Shown: positions 52,856 to 63,532, counted from the first letter of the stretch. The stretch: DNA of 64,000 nt from Microcyclospora pomicola (GCA_002786065.1 NHNY01000003.1:1054001-1118000); one strand, 5' to 3'. Numbers and translations are program-made. The notes: generated from the sequence alone by a model not told the origin.

Positions 52856-53485
52856 ATGGCTACGCCTCACGATGACAACAACGACCACAACGACGACGTG
52901 ATCGTCCGCCTCCCCGGCAACCTGACCATCCGACGATATCGCGACTCCGACGCTGTCGCGGGCGCCGCGCAGGCCAACAATATCAACGTCGCGAACAACC
53001 TGCGCGACCGCTTCCCGCACCCATACACCGAAGCGGACGCGCGGTCGTGGATCGAATTCATCAACACGCCTGCGCGCCTGGTCGAGTCCGGACCGTGGGA
53101 TCCCAGCACCGGCGCCACTGGCCCTGCGTTCCCAGTCTCGTACGTGATCGCACTCGATGACGCGATGATCGGCAGCATCGGACTCGAGGTCGGGGCGGAC
53201 GTGTACTTCCGCAGCGCGGAGGTGGGGTACTGGCTCGGCGAGGCGTACTGGGGGCGCGGGCTGATGGCGCGGGTGGTCGAGGGGTTCGTGGCGTGGGCGT
53301 GGCGCACGTTTGGCGTGTTGCTGAGATTGAACGCGGAGACGAGCGAGGCGAATCTGGCGAGTGGAAAGGTATTGAGCAAGGCAGGGTTTCAGGTGGAGGG
53401 GGTGCGGCCGCAGATGTTTACGAAGAACGGGGTGACGCATGGGGTGATTATGTGGGGATTGTTGAGGCCGGAGGGCAGTGGGTGA
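52856..53485 (+). CDS. GNAT family N-acetyltransferase (RimJ/RimL-like)
   Basis: Acetyl-CoA-dependent N-acetyltransferase of the RimJ/RimL-like GNAT group. One exon, 209 residues. The fold is visible as RLPGNLTIRRYRDSDA (beta 1, helix 1), VSYVIALDDAMIGSIGLEVG (beta 2-3), SAEVGYWLGEAYWGRGLMARVVEGFVAWAW (the beta 4, acetyl-CoA loop and helix 3; GYWLGE.YWGRGLM is the family signature, at about 122-140) and LRLNAETSEANLASGKVLSKAGFQVEG (beta 5 and helix 4; N...S..V..K.GF). The length is that of fungal family members that acetylate small molecules or proteins. The target is unknown. The 3' flank (53486-53535) is a low-complexity GATGAT/ATGATG tract. Confidence 0.9.
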   Translation: MATPHDDNNDHNDDVIVRLPGNLTIRRYRDSDAVAGAAQANNINVANNLRDRFPHPYTEADARSWIEFINTPARLVESGPWDPSTGATGPAFPVSYVIALDDAMIGSIGLEVGADVYFRSAEVGYWLGEAYWGRGLMARVVEGFVAWAWRTFGVLLRLNAETSEANLASGKVLSKAGFQVEGVRPQMFTKNGVTHGVIMWGLLRPEGSG

Positions 53486-53535
53486 TGGGATGATGAGGAT
53501 GATTATGAAAATGATGCTTATGATGATGATGAGTA
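53486..53535. repeat. GAT/ATG-rich low-complexity tract after the GNAT gene
   Basis: About 50 bases of GATGATGAGGATGATTATG-type repeats directly after the GNAT stop codon. This is a simple repeat in the 3' UTR and has no other visible role. Confidence 0.6.
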
Positions 53536-53569
53536 TTAACTTTTAGGTATGTGGGATCTCTTAGATGGT

Positions 53570-54676
53570 TTAGGTATATAGTCCATCGAGATCATATCGC
53601 ACGACTTGGTTCCCCTGAATACTTGTGAACCACACCGCGTTGCCGGGACCATAGTTGACAGCTATATCCACATATGGCAGGACATCTCCCAGAAGTCCTG
53701 AAACCCCGGCAGCCGCGAAGGTATTCGGGAATGCCACGTAACTGAACTCAAACGTATCCGTGTCGAGTCGCGCGATTCCGTCGACGTCGAAAAAGCTCAA
53801 CCATACTCCACCTTGCTCGTCAATGGTTTCTTCGGAGCCCAGGCCCAACAGCTGGCTCGTGTGGTAGAGATCAATGTCATGCGTCTTCATGTTGATGCGT
53901 CCGAGGCCATTACCAGTGAAAAGTGTAAAGTAGACGTAGCCATCGCGTTCGGCGCGGATCACGGCTGGAAGCTGGCCAGCGACGGGAATAGTGTACTCTT
54001 CGATGACTTTTGTGGATGGGTCGAAGGTGAGGATCTTGTTGGCGAGAAGTTCTGCAATGTATACTACTCCGTCGGAGGCGACGTAAAGTCCAAGTGGTCC
54101 AGCGAGTGTTGTAGGGACATCGTAGGTGGTGAAAGTCTCTGAGGCGAAAGAGAAGAACTGGAAGACGTTACCAGTGGTCTGGGTCAGGTAGATTCCGTCA
54201 GAGGCGCTGTAGATATCATTGAACGGCTGGAGGTTTCCAAGCGGATTCGCTGGAGTGGGCTCGAAGATGTCGATAACTTTGGTGGTAGGATTGATGCGGA
54301 CCAGTTGGTTACGGATACCGTTGGCAGCATAGAGGTTGCCGTCGTCACCAGTACGGATGGCGCAGGAGAAAGCAGTGCGATCCTGCAGCGCCTGGGAGAT
54401 GCCCGGGATGGTAACGTTGTTGATCGGGGTCGTGAAGGGGATGGTGTACTCCTCGACATCGCCACTGTCTGGGTCTACGCGGAAGATTTTGTTGATCAGG
54501 ATATCTTGACCCCAGAGAGCACCATCCGGACCCTCAGCTAGATCGCAAGGGCCCGCGAGGGGTGTTATCAGGTCGTAGAAGGTGAAGCGGCTTGTGTCTG
54601 CTCGCGCTTCGATAGGGGTGCAGGCTGTGAGACCCGCGGACAGCAGGAGGCCGAACAGCGCGGTTGATGCGTACAT
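53570..54676 (-). CDS. secreted beta-propeller protein (virginiamycin B lyase / SMP-30-like)
   Basis: 368 residues, one exon. The first 25 residues form a signal peptide (MYASTALFGLLLSAGLTA, then CTPIEARA), so the protein is extracellular or lumenal. The remainder is a repeated blade pattern: CDLAEGPDGALWGQDILINKIFRVDPDSG, AFSCAIRTGDDGNLYAANGIRNQLVRINPTTK, GPLGLYVASDGVVYIAELLANKILTFDPSTK, AVIRAERDGYVYFTLFTGNGLGRI and AVWFTSIQGNQVVRYDLDG. These are the D-G-x-x-Y-x-A and I-x-R/F-D-P motifs of Vgb-lyase and SMP-30/gluconolactonase propellers. Seven to eight blades are likely. Whether it keeps streptogramin-lyase activity is unknown; fungal members are generally uncharacterised. The stop is inside an AT-rich 3' flank shared with the GNAT gene (tail to tail, 84 bases). 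Confidence 0.87.
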   Translation of the reverse strand: MYASTALFGLLLSAGLTACTPIEARADTSRFTFYDLITPLAGPCDLAEGPDGALWGQDILINKIFRVDPDSGDVEEYTIPFTTPINNVTIPGISQALQDRTAFSCAIRTGDDGNLYAANGIRNQLVRINPTTKVIDIFEPTPANPLGNLQPFNDIYSASDGIYLTQTTGNVFQFFSFASETFTTYDVPTTLAGPLGLYVASDGVVYIAELLANKILTFDPSTKVIEEYTIPVAGQLPAVIRAERDGYVYFTLFTGNGLGRINMKTHDIDLYHTSQLLGLGSEETIDEQGGVWLSFFDVDGIARLDTDTFEFSYVAFPNTFAAAGVSGLLGDVLPYVDIAVNYGPGNAVWFTSIQGNQVVRYDLDGLYT

Positions 54677-55936
54677 TCTGTGTGAAGACTGATAATTTGT
54701 TGTTCTTTCAGGGGTGTCGTCGGGAAGGAGAAGATGAACTGCAAGGCGCAGGCGAGTATTATAATTTGATCAACGGGAGCACCTACGTTGGTGGCAACAT
54801 GAGCAGAGGGGTAAAGACTGTGGCCAACTCAGGTGAGGTCAGGAAATGGCGAGAGTATTGCTTAATCCCGGTGCATATGCGGAAGTAAGAAACCCTCGTC
54901 GCATCACTGCACTATTGATCGGCGGTACCGGGTACAAAGAGTTGGTTAGTCGTTCAAGAACCCTGAAGCCGACGTCGTATAATATGATTGATAGAGGCTG
55001 CTAGGCGTAGAACTAAAGGAGTAGCTCAATCTTATAGTCAACGCCTTACGTTGTCGATCGCTTCCCCGCAGATTCAATGCCACGAGATCAGCGGTCGTGC
55101 AGCTTTGTTGATGCAGATGGGTGTATGCAAGATGTTTTGATGTTGACTACTAGAGGTCATAACACTGCTTGGTATAGTACTCGAGGGAATAGGAGTGCAC
55201 GTCATCTGGGACTTGACATGTGCTCGAATACCACTGCAGCTAGAGCCCGGGTTCTCCGAGATGATAATTGCGATACAATGACTGTGTGTTCTTGTTATGG
55301 GATGCTACGCGACCGGGACAAAGATATATGCTTCCATCCTGGTATACTGCTACTGCAGTGTATTGTAATGTTCTGACGAGGCAAAAACACGTCTAAATGT
55401 GTATTGGAAAGGTATCAAGACGCACCCCTGACTTTCACTACAGCACTTACCTCAAATGTATCTGGCCGATGAGACGAACTTTCGTAGTCCCTCAACGCCA
55501 GATAAAATCATGACGACAGTCAATTGAATGGATGAGTCAAGAAGCACATATAATGAAGTGGTTTCAATACAATCGAAGTTGGTACTCTCTGGACTGTTAC
55601 AAAGCCACAGACACGCAATGGCGTATGTTCTCTGTGGCGATGTCCCTCAGCCAAAGAACAGGAAGACAGTCTGACCTTTGTGCACCAGGCTCTCGTCGCC
55701 TTAATCAACGCGTGTTTTGCCCTGTTTCCACTGCTGAAATGCCCAAGCCTGAGCTTCATCCATAAAGCGCCGCGCTATGCCGGGTAAGTTGCGCGTCGAG
55801 TGAATTTCGCGTCGCGTAACCCCAAAAGTAAGGTAACAACAAGCTTGAAGCGTCCTTCATCAATCATCAACCATCATGACTTCGTCAAACGCAGTAAGCC
55901 CCTCCTGTTCTTGATCATCTTTTCACCAACTCTCGG
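54677..55936. other. gene-free stretch between the propeller gene and the tail-anchored-like gene
   Basis: About 1.26 kb. Frames at 55077-55376 and nearby have no domain. Nothing else is seen. Confidence 0.5.
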
Positions 55937-56677
55937 TCAGTTCGCGGGCTTGTGCAGCTCCCAGCGGACAGCGATGACCACAGCTGCCAACACGAAGGCT
56001 AAGACGACGATGCCCCCAAGAAACAGCGACAGCTTGGCACGACTGATGGGACGACGTGGCTGCCCAGTGACAGGGTCGCGGAGCGCGGCCTCCACCAATC
56101 CCGGCTCACCGGACTGATGCTCGACGTACGGTGGATAGGGGTCGGGTGTGAGTGGCTCCTCGACGAAACGTGACTGCTGCTGGGTCCCCGAGGCGGACGT
56201 GTGGCCGGTGAGGATAGGTGGGAGGTTTGTGCCGGTGCGCTGCTCTGCGAGGGTTGGGCCGGTGAGATCAGTCTGTGGTTGTGGGGCAGGCAAATCACTG
56301 CAGCCAGTGTAGTAGGGGAGACGCTGGTCAGTAAAGGGATTGGCGAAGGAGCTATGGCCGTCGGAAACGTTGCGGGTTGGGAGAGAGACTGGAATGCTCG
56401 AGGTCGAGTCTGTTGTGGCAACTCTGTTGAAGGGGCGAGAGAAGCTGCCCTCTCTGGATTCTGGACGCGGAGGCACACACAATTCGACATGGTCAAGGCC
56501 GAGACTGCTCATTTCCACGTCTGCGTCGTGTTGGAGCCTGTCACGACGCGTCTGAGAGGGGCGCTCAGCGGGAGGTGGTGGTAGCGGGTTCATGTTGTTC
56601 TGCTGAGAGCGGGCGTTGGCTGAGGAGGTCGAAGGAGTCCAGGCGGTTCTGTGCCTGTATCCTACCTTGTAGACCAT
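55937..56677 (-). CDS. Pro/Ser-rich single-pass membrane protein (tail-anchored-like)
   Basis: 246 residues from the first ATG, or 218 from the ATG at 56593 (MNPLPPPPAERPSQTRRD), which looks like the more natural start. The first 200 residues are disordered and Pro/Ser/Thr/Gln-rich with no domain. Near the C-terminus is one strong membrane helix, LSLFLGGIVVLAFVLAAVVIAV (about 215-237), followed by RWELHKPAN and preceded by the basic RRPISRAK. The layout (long cytosolic part, one C-terminal helix, very short tail) is that of a tail-anchored protein, but a signal-anchored topology with lumenal N-terminus cannot be excluded. There is no recognised family. The 5' part overlaps a possible donor (AAG|GTAGGA), so an extra intron is possible. 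Confidence 0.6.
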   Translation of the reverse strand: MVYKVGYRHRTAWTPSTSSANARSQQNNMNPLPPPPAERPSQTRRDRLQHDADVEMSSLGLDHVELCVPPRPESREGSFSRPFNRVATTDSTSSIPVSLPTRNVSDGHSSFANPFTDQRLPYYTGCSDLPAPQPQTDLTGPTLAEQRTGTNLPPILTGHTSASGTQQQSRFVEEPLTPDPYPPYVEHQSGEPGLVEAALRDPVTGQPRRPISRAKLSLFLGGIVVLAFVLAAVVIAVRWELHKPAN

Positions 56678-57257
56678 TTGGCGTAGACAGCTATCTGGAG
56701 CGTGGACCTGTTGTCAGTGCTGATCGTGTGAAGACGAAAGATATCCTAGTTGCCTGCCACCGCCACCGCACAACGCATGCTCATCGTGCTTACCTCAATG
56801 AAACCTCTTGTTCGTGATCTGTTCAGGCGATGATGCTTTGTTGGTTCTGTTGTCGAGGGTGAGTATGTAGAGGTGAAAGTGGGATGAAAGCAACAAGAGC
56901 TGTTAGCAAGCTAGTAGAACGCGTAGTTCGTGCCAAGTATCACATGCAAGTTAAGGTGAATTGATATGACACTCGTTTGCTGGTCTCAAACACGTCCTGT
57001 TACGAGACACCATGAAGCCGCCCAGCAGCATCTGTCATTGTAACCAGTGGTACATAACCTTTTGTCCCTCGATTGCTGCCTCACTGACTATCATACACGC
57101 CAGGTTGTTGTACATTATAGGTTATAGAACGAGAACGTTCCAGTATCATGCTTCAGTCGAGTCACTTGCGCATGCCAACGCGTCATGATCGAAAGGCGGG
57201 TCTGAAGGACGCGGCAGTAGGATATCATAGATGTTGTAGTTTTGCTCGTAAAGGGGC
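56678..57257. other. intergenic stretch between the tail-anchored-like gene and the TBC gene
   Basis: About 580 bases. No feature beyond the gene ends is seen. Confidence 0.45.
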
Positions 57258-60043
57258 TCACGAATCGCTCAGCAATGCTTGGACGCTGGACCACTTCTGC
57301 TTCAGTGAGTCGTGATCGGAGAGAGTCTGGAGGATCTGTCAGCACACATCAACGCGTCACGAAAGAATGGGGGAGGTCCACTACTGACCTGCGCATGCAA
57401 CATCTTGACGTTGACCAGTTCCGTCTCCACTTCATCCATTTCCTCCCTCATTGCACGATTCTCATTCTGGACCTCGATATTGCGCTGCATGATCCTCTCC
57501 ATCTCGTCCTTGAGCTTCGCTTCCACCTCCTCGGGCTGCTTGTCGACCATATTCCGTAGCTCCTCGATCTTGATTTTCATACTTTCGTTCTCGTCATGCA
57601 GATGGTCGTTCTCCACTTTGAGCCTCACAAGGTCGCCAGCAATCGTTACATGCTCGGTATCTCGTTGCTGAGTCTCTTCTTCTAGTACACGAACGCGATG
57701 GTTGAGCGTCACGTTGTTCATGCGCAGAGTTTCAAGCTCATTCTCACGTTCCATCGCGGCCCGTGAAGTTTCCTCCCATTCGGCAGTGTAAGCAGCAAGC
57801 ACGTCGTCAGCTATCTTTACCTCGCAGGCATCTCGGACCATCTCATCAGCACGATACAGCTCTTTGTCTGCGCCGCCTGTTACGGAACCGAAAAATCCTG
57901 AATCAAGAAGTGAGGATGCTGAAGGAGATTTATCGATGTAGACGTCAAAGATCTTCTCCTTCAAGAATGTGGTAAGTTGGCTCATGTCCTTCATTGCAAG
58001 AAGCGTTTCTCGATTTCTTTGCATAAGGACGAGCCCGAATTTGAGGATCGCGGTGAGGCCCTCGCTGAAGATGAGATCGTAGACTCGTAGCACCAGTTGC
58101 AAGGGGAATCGATATGCGAACAGCGTCAAGAACCATTGTGTTGCGTATAAAGTAGCAGTAACGTGTCGACGCTTCAAATGACAATACAGTGCTGGCTCGT
58201 GGTCTTCCAGTAATCGCTCGAATTGGTACAACCGGAGGTGTAGTCCAGTCATTTCGGCTGTGAACAGGCTTCTCAAGTCATATTTGCTCATGAGCCGCAC
58301 CAGGAGTGTGAACGCCTCTTCTTCGCTGACATTGAAAAGCAACGGCATCGCAATGAAATTGATCCCTTGTGCGTACCCTACCCCTTCGTCGAAGAGAGCG
58401 TATGCTTTGCAGATACCAAAAAGGCCGTCCTGTAGCCCTGCAGATTGCGTGTACTTGCTGTAAGATGTTCGTGAGCCTAGATCTCGTTTGATTGCCTTCT
58501 CTAGCTTGGCAAGCGCAACAAATTCTCGCTTCTGCTTCTCAGCTAGCAACTTGTTCCGCAGGTTTGCCTCGTTGCCTTCAACAGATACCGAGACACTTGC
58601 GCGAGATGCGCGTTCCGGGGAAGGTGGTCCTGAGTGCTCGCTTGAACCCGAAGAGACGGCTTCGGCACCGTTGATATCGGCTCGAGATGCTGAACGTGAT
58701 GATGGATTTGATCTTTCACTCTCTTTACCCCTAGTCTTAAGCATGAGATACATCGACTCCAGCTCTTCGCTCTTGCTCTCTGCAAGCACCTGCCACACAA
58801 CACCGCGAATGGCGGGAGGAATACCAGAGGCGATCGCGTCGTTCAGCTCTTCTCCACTTGTCCTCGCAACAGCTGCAGGCCCTTCGTAGACCACAGACTG
58901 CCAAAGATCCCAGTTCACCGATCGCGGCTCATCAGAGGGACCAGCAGACATTCCCAACGCAGTACCAGGCGGCAGTTTTGGATCAAGCGAAGGCGATGTA
59001 AGTGGACTCATGGGTTCCTGGGTATCCCTCGGCGGACTGGCAGGGCCAGAAGCGCTGGCACGGCTCAATCTTTCAGTAGGAGTCTTCGCGACATCAGCAC
59101 CGCCGTCATTGTTGAAGATCATCCCGCCTGGTCCACTGTGCTCTTCCTGATGTCGCAGATGCTGGAATTGGTCTTTCAGACTTGCTCTAGTACCAGGTCT
59201 ACCTTCAGGCCCGTCCATGATGGTCACTAGGCTTACACCACTCTCCACTGACGATTGTGTATCTCTTCGTTGCAAACCTAAAGTATCTCCTCTTGTCGCT
59301 TGTGGTGCCGGCGCGGTCTTTCTGCCCATCCTGCCGAGTAATCCTGCAAACCCGCTCGAAGCTTTCCTCGCCATGCTACCAGGTCCAGGAGGCACTGATG
59401 ATGGCGAGAGCGGCCTCTCTCCTATGCTCTTTGCCTCTAGCGATTGTGCTCGTTCGGCGGTCGATGGGGGAGGCGGCGAGGTGATCAATGGCAACTCGCC
59501 AGTGAGCCCTTGCATCGGTTTGGACATAGACTGCGGTCGATATCGCGCTTTGGACGGTGATGCAGAGCGACTTCGGGGCTGTGTCGCTGGTATGAGATTT
59601 GAAACAGTGCCATTTGTTTCTGCTTCAGCGCCGACCGGAGCTTCGACAATCTTGGGAGCGTCGCTACTGGGCCCTGCTTGACTTTGAGGTACAGGCGATG
59701 ATGGCGATACTGTTTTGTCAACATCGGCCTTAACACCCTCGTTATCAGGGCTCAACTCGGCCTCTAAAGCCGGACTGGGCTCGACGGCTTTGTTGACTGC
59801 CTTGACGTCGGCATCTTCTGCTTCGACATCCCCATCCTCTGCCTGGGTGTTCGCATCTTCTGCTTTGAGGTCCACATCTTCTGCCTTGACCTCCAAGTCT
59901 TCTGTTCTCGCGTCCACATCTTCTTTGCCTACGTCTGCCGATTGTTCTTCCGCCTGCGCATCTGTCGCGTCCTCGAATGTGTCCTCCGAGCCTTTGGATA
60001 CATCCTCGTCCTGCACTTTGGCTTCAGGTGGTGATTCCGACAT
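57258..60043 (-). CDS. TBC domain Rab GTPase-activating protein (Gyp5/EVI5-like)
   Basis: RabGAP that turns off Rab/Ypt GTPases at Golgi and secretory membranes. Exons 60043-57389 and 57335-57258, with intron 57388-57336 (GTCAGT...GACAG), give 910 residues; the last exon adds ILQTLSDHDSLKQKW and the C-terminus ALLSDS. The TBC domain spans about 408-690. The arginine finger is in SGIPPAIRGVVWQVL (Arg at about 411), the glutamine finger in GVGYAQGINFIAMPLLF (about 553), with the later helices YDLIFSEGLTAILKFGLVLM. A C-terminal coiled coil follows (about 760-890). The N-terminal 360 residues are disordered and acidic, with a tandem heptad of K/Q/E-A-E-D-x-D-V units near residues 41-80. Domain order matches Gyp5/EVI5-type GAPs. 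The ATG chosen follows an in-frame stop and is the first in the frame. Confidence 0.9.
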
Positions 60044-61986
60044 GATGTCTACAGTAGGGAGGACTATCCGCTCTTTCTTTGTCGTTTCAAGCTTCCCCTC
60101 CACTTGGGCGGTTCTTAGATGTCAAGTGATATAGACGGTCCGTGCAAACAAGTACGAGCGGTGGTTGGAGTCCTCCTATACAAACGAAAGAACAAGAACG
60201 TGAAGAGTGAAAGCTGAAGAGCACCAGCACTCTACCTTCTCCTAATTATCATTGTCGTTCCCAGGGTTCCCGAAACTGTAACGCGTTTACTATTTTAAAG
60301 TTCAGCCGTCTCGAAGCTCCTGTGTTCCTGCAGTCGCGGGACAAGATCTGTCCGCATTGTTTTGCATCAGCGTGAGTCCTCGAATCATTTGAGGCCGACC
60401 ATGACATCCATTGTCAACCATGGTCTTGACTGCTAGCAGAGCCAAACCTCGAGAAACATATCACCGACACTGCAATCGATGTGGTTGGCCTCGACTTATG
60501 ATCAGTCGCATTTCCCCATTTCACTGGGCGTCAACTAAGGAGCGCACGACTTGACGACCTCCCCACAATCGCAGGCGGATCAAATGTCACACGAGCACTC
60601 CATGCGACCACATACCTCGTACAGTGCACGTCGTTCTCTGCCAACCATGCTCACCTGCGTAGCATAAGATGTAGAATGAATGTCCGGGATGGACGAAATG
60701 AAAAGGTAAGGTATTCACCGCCTTACTACCATTTTTATCTCAAGCAGCGTTCAGGCATAGAAGTAAGCGGTCATACCATGCAAGTCTCCGCACACGAGTC
60801 TAGCAGGGAAGGGAGCCGCCTTGGCCGAACATCACTGCACGCGACATCAGCTTCTGCCTCTTGATCTGGCCAGCTGTATACATTTGTTGTCATCCTACTA
60901 TATCTCGAGACGACATGGCTAAGATTGTGCTTGTTCGCCATTTCCGAGACTCGGCGGACGCGGATTGAGGGATTTGCACCGCGACAAAATGCTGGAATCC
61001 ATCCATTCCCTGTCCTCCGAGCTGCGCAGGATCAAGCAGCTCTACAGAACGATACACCGCAAATCTCTCGATCCGCAACAAAGATCCACACAAGAAGATG
61101 CCGGTGGGAAACAGCTCACGGCTGAGCAGCCTCTTTTCACGTGAACTTTGCTTTCTGTCCATGGATCCAGCGTCATTCACCGCCGAAACTCGGGCTGCAT
61201 AATCTATTGTATACCAGTGATCAACGGCATAGTGTTCAACCAGAACTTATCCGTGGTGGGCTGAGGCATGAACTCGAGATGGCCACCAACAGGTACTCGC
61301 TACGTGTCGTTGCTTTGGCCTTCTCCGCTGGCCGGTGCTGCATATCACTCGAACCATGACATACGGTTGGCCCGGCAGTAGTAGAAGTTGCGTTGGTGGC
61401 ACTCAGTAAGTGATACAAGCCACTAATGCAGCAAGCAATACTACGTAGTTGCTGGTTGCATTTTCTATGCGTTCAGCGGCTTTTCAAGCAACATTTTGAT
61501 CACCACCACCCTGCTGTCGATGCCTTCACATATATCCTTATTGTCAATCTTCTGGCTTATTGACGACTTCGAACTCTCACTATGATAAGATGAGGTTTCT
61601 TATTGACAAGTTTCAGCGGCTTATTGGTGATGCAGATGTCTCTATTGACGAATGCAATGGCTGGTCGACAGGACTATTGCCGACTCACGAGCCAGCCACC
61701 TAATCCGTGTCGACACAATCTCCAGCAGCGGTATACTCTGGTCATTGCGGCGCATTTCCTGTTCAACAGTAACTCAATTTGATCACAGCCACGAAAGCAA
61801 AAGCGATGAAAAACTCCAAGGCTTGAAGTCGTAGCATATCCACAGGAACTTCTGAACTTTGACTCTTGCCTCATCTGCGCCACGACGAACCAATACATCA
61901 AGCCAAGAGCGTTCCCCTCAGGCCGGTCTACTTAGAAAGCTCAATCGCTTTCAAGAAGTAGCTCATCTTGATACGATCTGTTCAGG
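60044..61986. other. gene-free stretch upstream of the signal-anchored protein gene
   Basis: About 1.94 kb between divergent genes. No coding frame exceeds 100 codons with any support. It contains the TATTG motif cluster listed next. Confidence 0.5.
61537..61649. promoter_or_regulatory. cluster of five TATTG motifs, three as CTTATTGAC/T
   Basis: CTTATTGTC (61537), CTTATTGAC (61556), CTTATTGAC (61599), CTTATTGGT (61620) and CTATTGAC (61642) lie within 113 bases, all on the same strand, about 340-450 bases before the next gene. Repeated spaced sites of one sequence suggest binding of one factor. No matching factor is named here. Confidence 0.5.
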
Positions 61987-63180
61987 ATGTTGCCTACCCT
62001 CCCTCAAGTAGCTCTATCGCATGAGCACGGTCGGAATCTCAACAATGCGGACCAGGTCCATTTCAGCGAGCGGTACGAGAAACATCTTAACGACAATCTG
62101 GCAAACTATGGAGTTCCTGTCGCTCACGAAGGGTTGAGTGGTGACCTCAACGTTACGACCAGCACCGCGAGAAAGGGACGAAGGTTTTGCTGTTGTATTG
62201 CTGTCTGGGTCATCCTGGTTATCGTAGTAGCATCTGTCGGAGGTGCCTTTCTGTCGTTGGGGGCACAGAAGCGAAGCGCGTATTGCTCGGATAGCGTGAC
62301 TAGCGTGTATGCCACAGATGCGGCGACCACAACATCCATCGAGCCGTACATCGCCAGCACCGTGGTGCTTTTTACTTCCTCGACCCGCGCGGTCAGGACG
62401 TCGGATGGCGAACCGGACGATCAGGCCACAATTGCAAGTACGACTGCGTCACTGCCTTCACAGCCATCCTGGTCATCTTTGCCACAATCCACCGTATTGG
62501 TCCCAGATACCACGACCACAGAAAGTTTGATCGAAGCGCAAACTCCATTCGTATCCTCTGCTATCGGTAGCCACGCATCGAGTACTACGAGTATGATGAC
62601 TGTCATTGATGGTACATCAATTCACAGAACATCTGTATATGTCACGATGACCTCCAGCTCCACAACTACGGTGCCACCGAGTCCACCATCAATTGACGAT
62701 TCCGGCGCCTCGACTGGTACCGATAGTCCAGCCCCATCAGTCTCTGCCTCGTCGCTGGTAGAATCAACGGCTATAAGTCAATTCTCAAGCACTTCTCGCA
62801 CCAGCGATGAGACCAGCATTCCACCCCCGACTGCCGCTAGTGGACTCGTAGGCTTCTGCGGCACCCGAGGCATGGCTTGTACTGGAAAAATCAAGCGAAA
62901 GCCTGACGCGATACCAGATGAGCCCGCTGCCCTCGCAATCTTGGAGGATGCTCTTGCAACCTTTCCCAGTACACCCACGACATTGATCACGAAAACGCGT
63001 GCTCACCCTATTGCTGCTTCGTCCTCGAGTCCAACGTCTCATGATGACTTGGCAGCCACAACAACAGTACAAGACCCAGCTGCTGAAACCTATACACGCC
63101 ATGCGATCGTTGGGGCTTGTGGCGCCGGGGGTATGGCTTGCATGAAAAAAAGACAACCTCGTCTTGCCGAAGTTCAATGA
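61987..63180 (+). CDS. signal-anchored Ser/Thr-rich protein with two C-x3-G-x2-C motifs before Lys-Arg
   Basis: 397 residues, one exon. Residues 1-66 are cytosolic, then FCCCIAVWVILVIVVASVGGAFLSLG (about 67-92, after a basic KGRR) is a signal anchor, so the C-terminal 300 residues face the lumen or outside (type II). That region is Ser/Thr-rich, as in O-mannosylated fungal surface proteins. Two related motifs lie in it: LVGFCGTRGMACTGKIKRKPD near 288 (shown from V to K as VGFCGTRGMACTGKIKR) and IVGACGAGGMACMKKRQP near 374. Each has C-G-x-x-G-M-A-C and a Lys-Arg within a few residues. The spacing C-x3-G-x2-C and the trailing Lys-Arg match alpha-type pheromone repeats of filamentous ascomycetes (established for that family; its role here is inferred). 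After the first Lys-Arg come K-P, D-A and I-P pairs, of the kind removed by dipeptidyl aminopeptidases. Otherwise the family is unknown. Confidence 0.75.
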   Translation: MLPTLPQVALSHEHGRNLNNADQVHFSERYEKHLNDNLANYGVPVAHEGLSGDLNVTTSTARKGRRFCCCIAVWVILVIVVASVGGAFLSLGAQKRSAYCSDSVTSVYATDAATTTSIEPYIASTVVLFTSSTRAVRTSDGEPDDQATIASTTASLPSQPSWSSLPQSTVLVPDTTTTESLIEAQTPFVSSAIGSHASSTTSMMTVIDGTSIHRTSVYVTMTSSSTTTVPPSPPSIDDSGASTGTDSPAPSVSASSLVESTAISQFSSTSRTSDETSIPPPTAASGLVGFCGTRGMACTGKIKRKPDAIPDEPAALAILEDALATFPSTPTTLITKTRAHPIAASSSSPTSHDDLAATTTVQDPAAETYTRHAIVGACGAGGMACMKKRQPRLAEVQ

Positions 63181-63532
63181 GCTAGAGTCAAGCTGATAGT
63201 GGCTGCCTGATTGTAGATCATTGGGGGATTAGTTCATAGATTAAGTTAGGCTTAATATGTGACAAAGTCTTTGCAATTGCATCTTTGTGTCATGAAGTGT
63301 TTACACCTGACTGCTATCTGCCATCTTTCGTGAGTTGATAGCTTTGTTTTGGTATGCGCTGTGTGTAATGTGAAGTGGAGTTCCTATTCACATGTGTAGA
63401 CCAGTGGAGCAGACATTTGAAGTTGGCTTCCACGACCCGCATTTCCCGTAGAGTGTCAGTGCCACCACAAGCCCGTTGACAACCATCAATACACAGCATT
63501 GTCGCAGCCAATATCTCGAATTATCGTATACA
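63181..63532. other. short intergenic stretch before the final partial gene
   Basis: About 350 bases: an AT-rich 3' flank and the promoter of the next gene. Nothing else seen. Confidence 0.45.
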
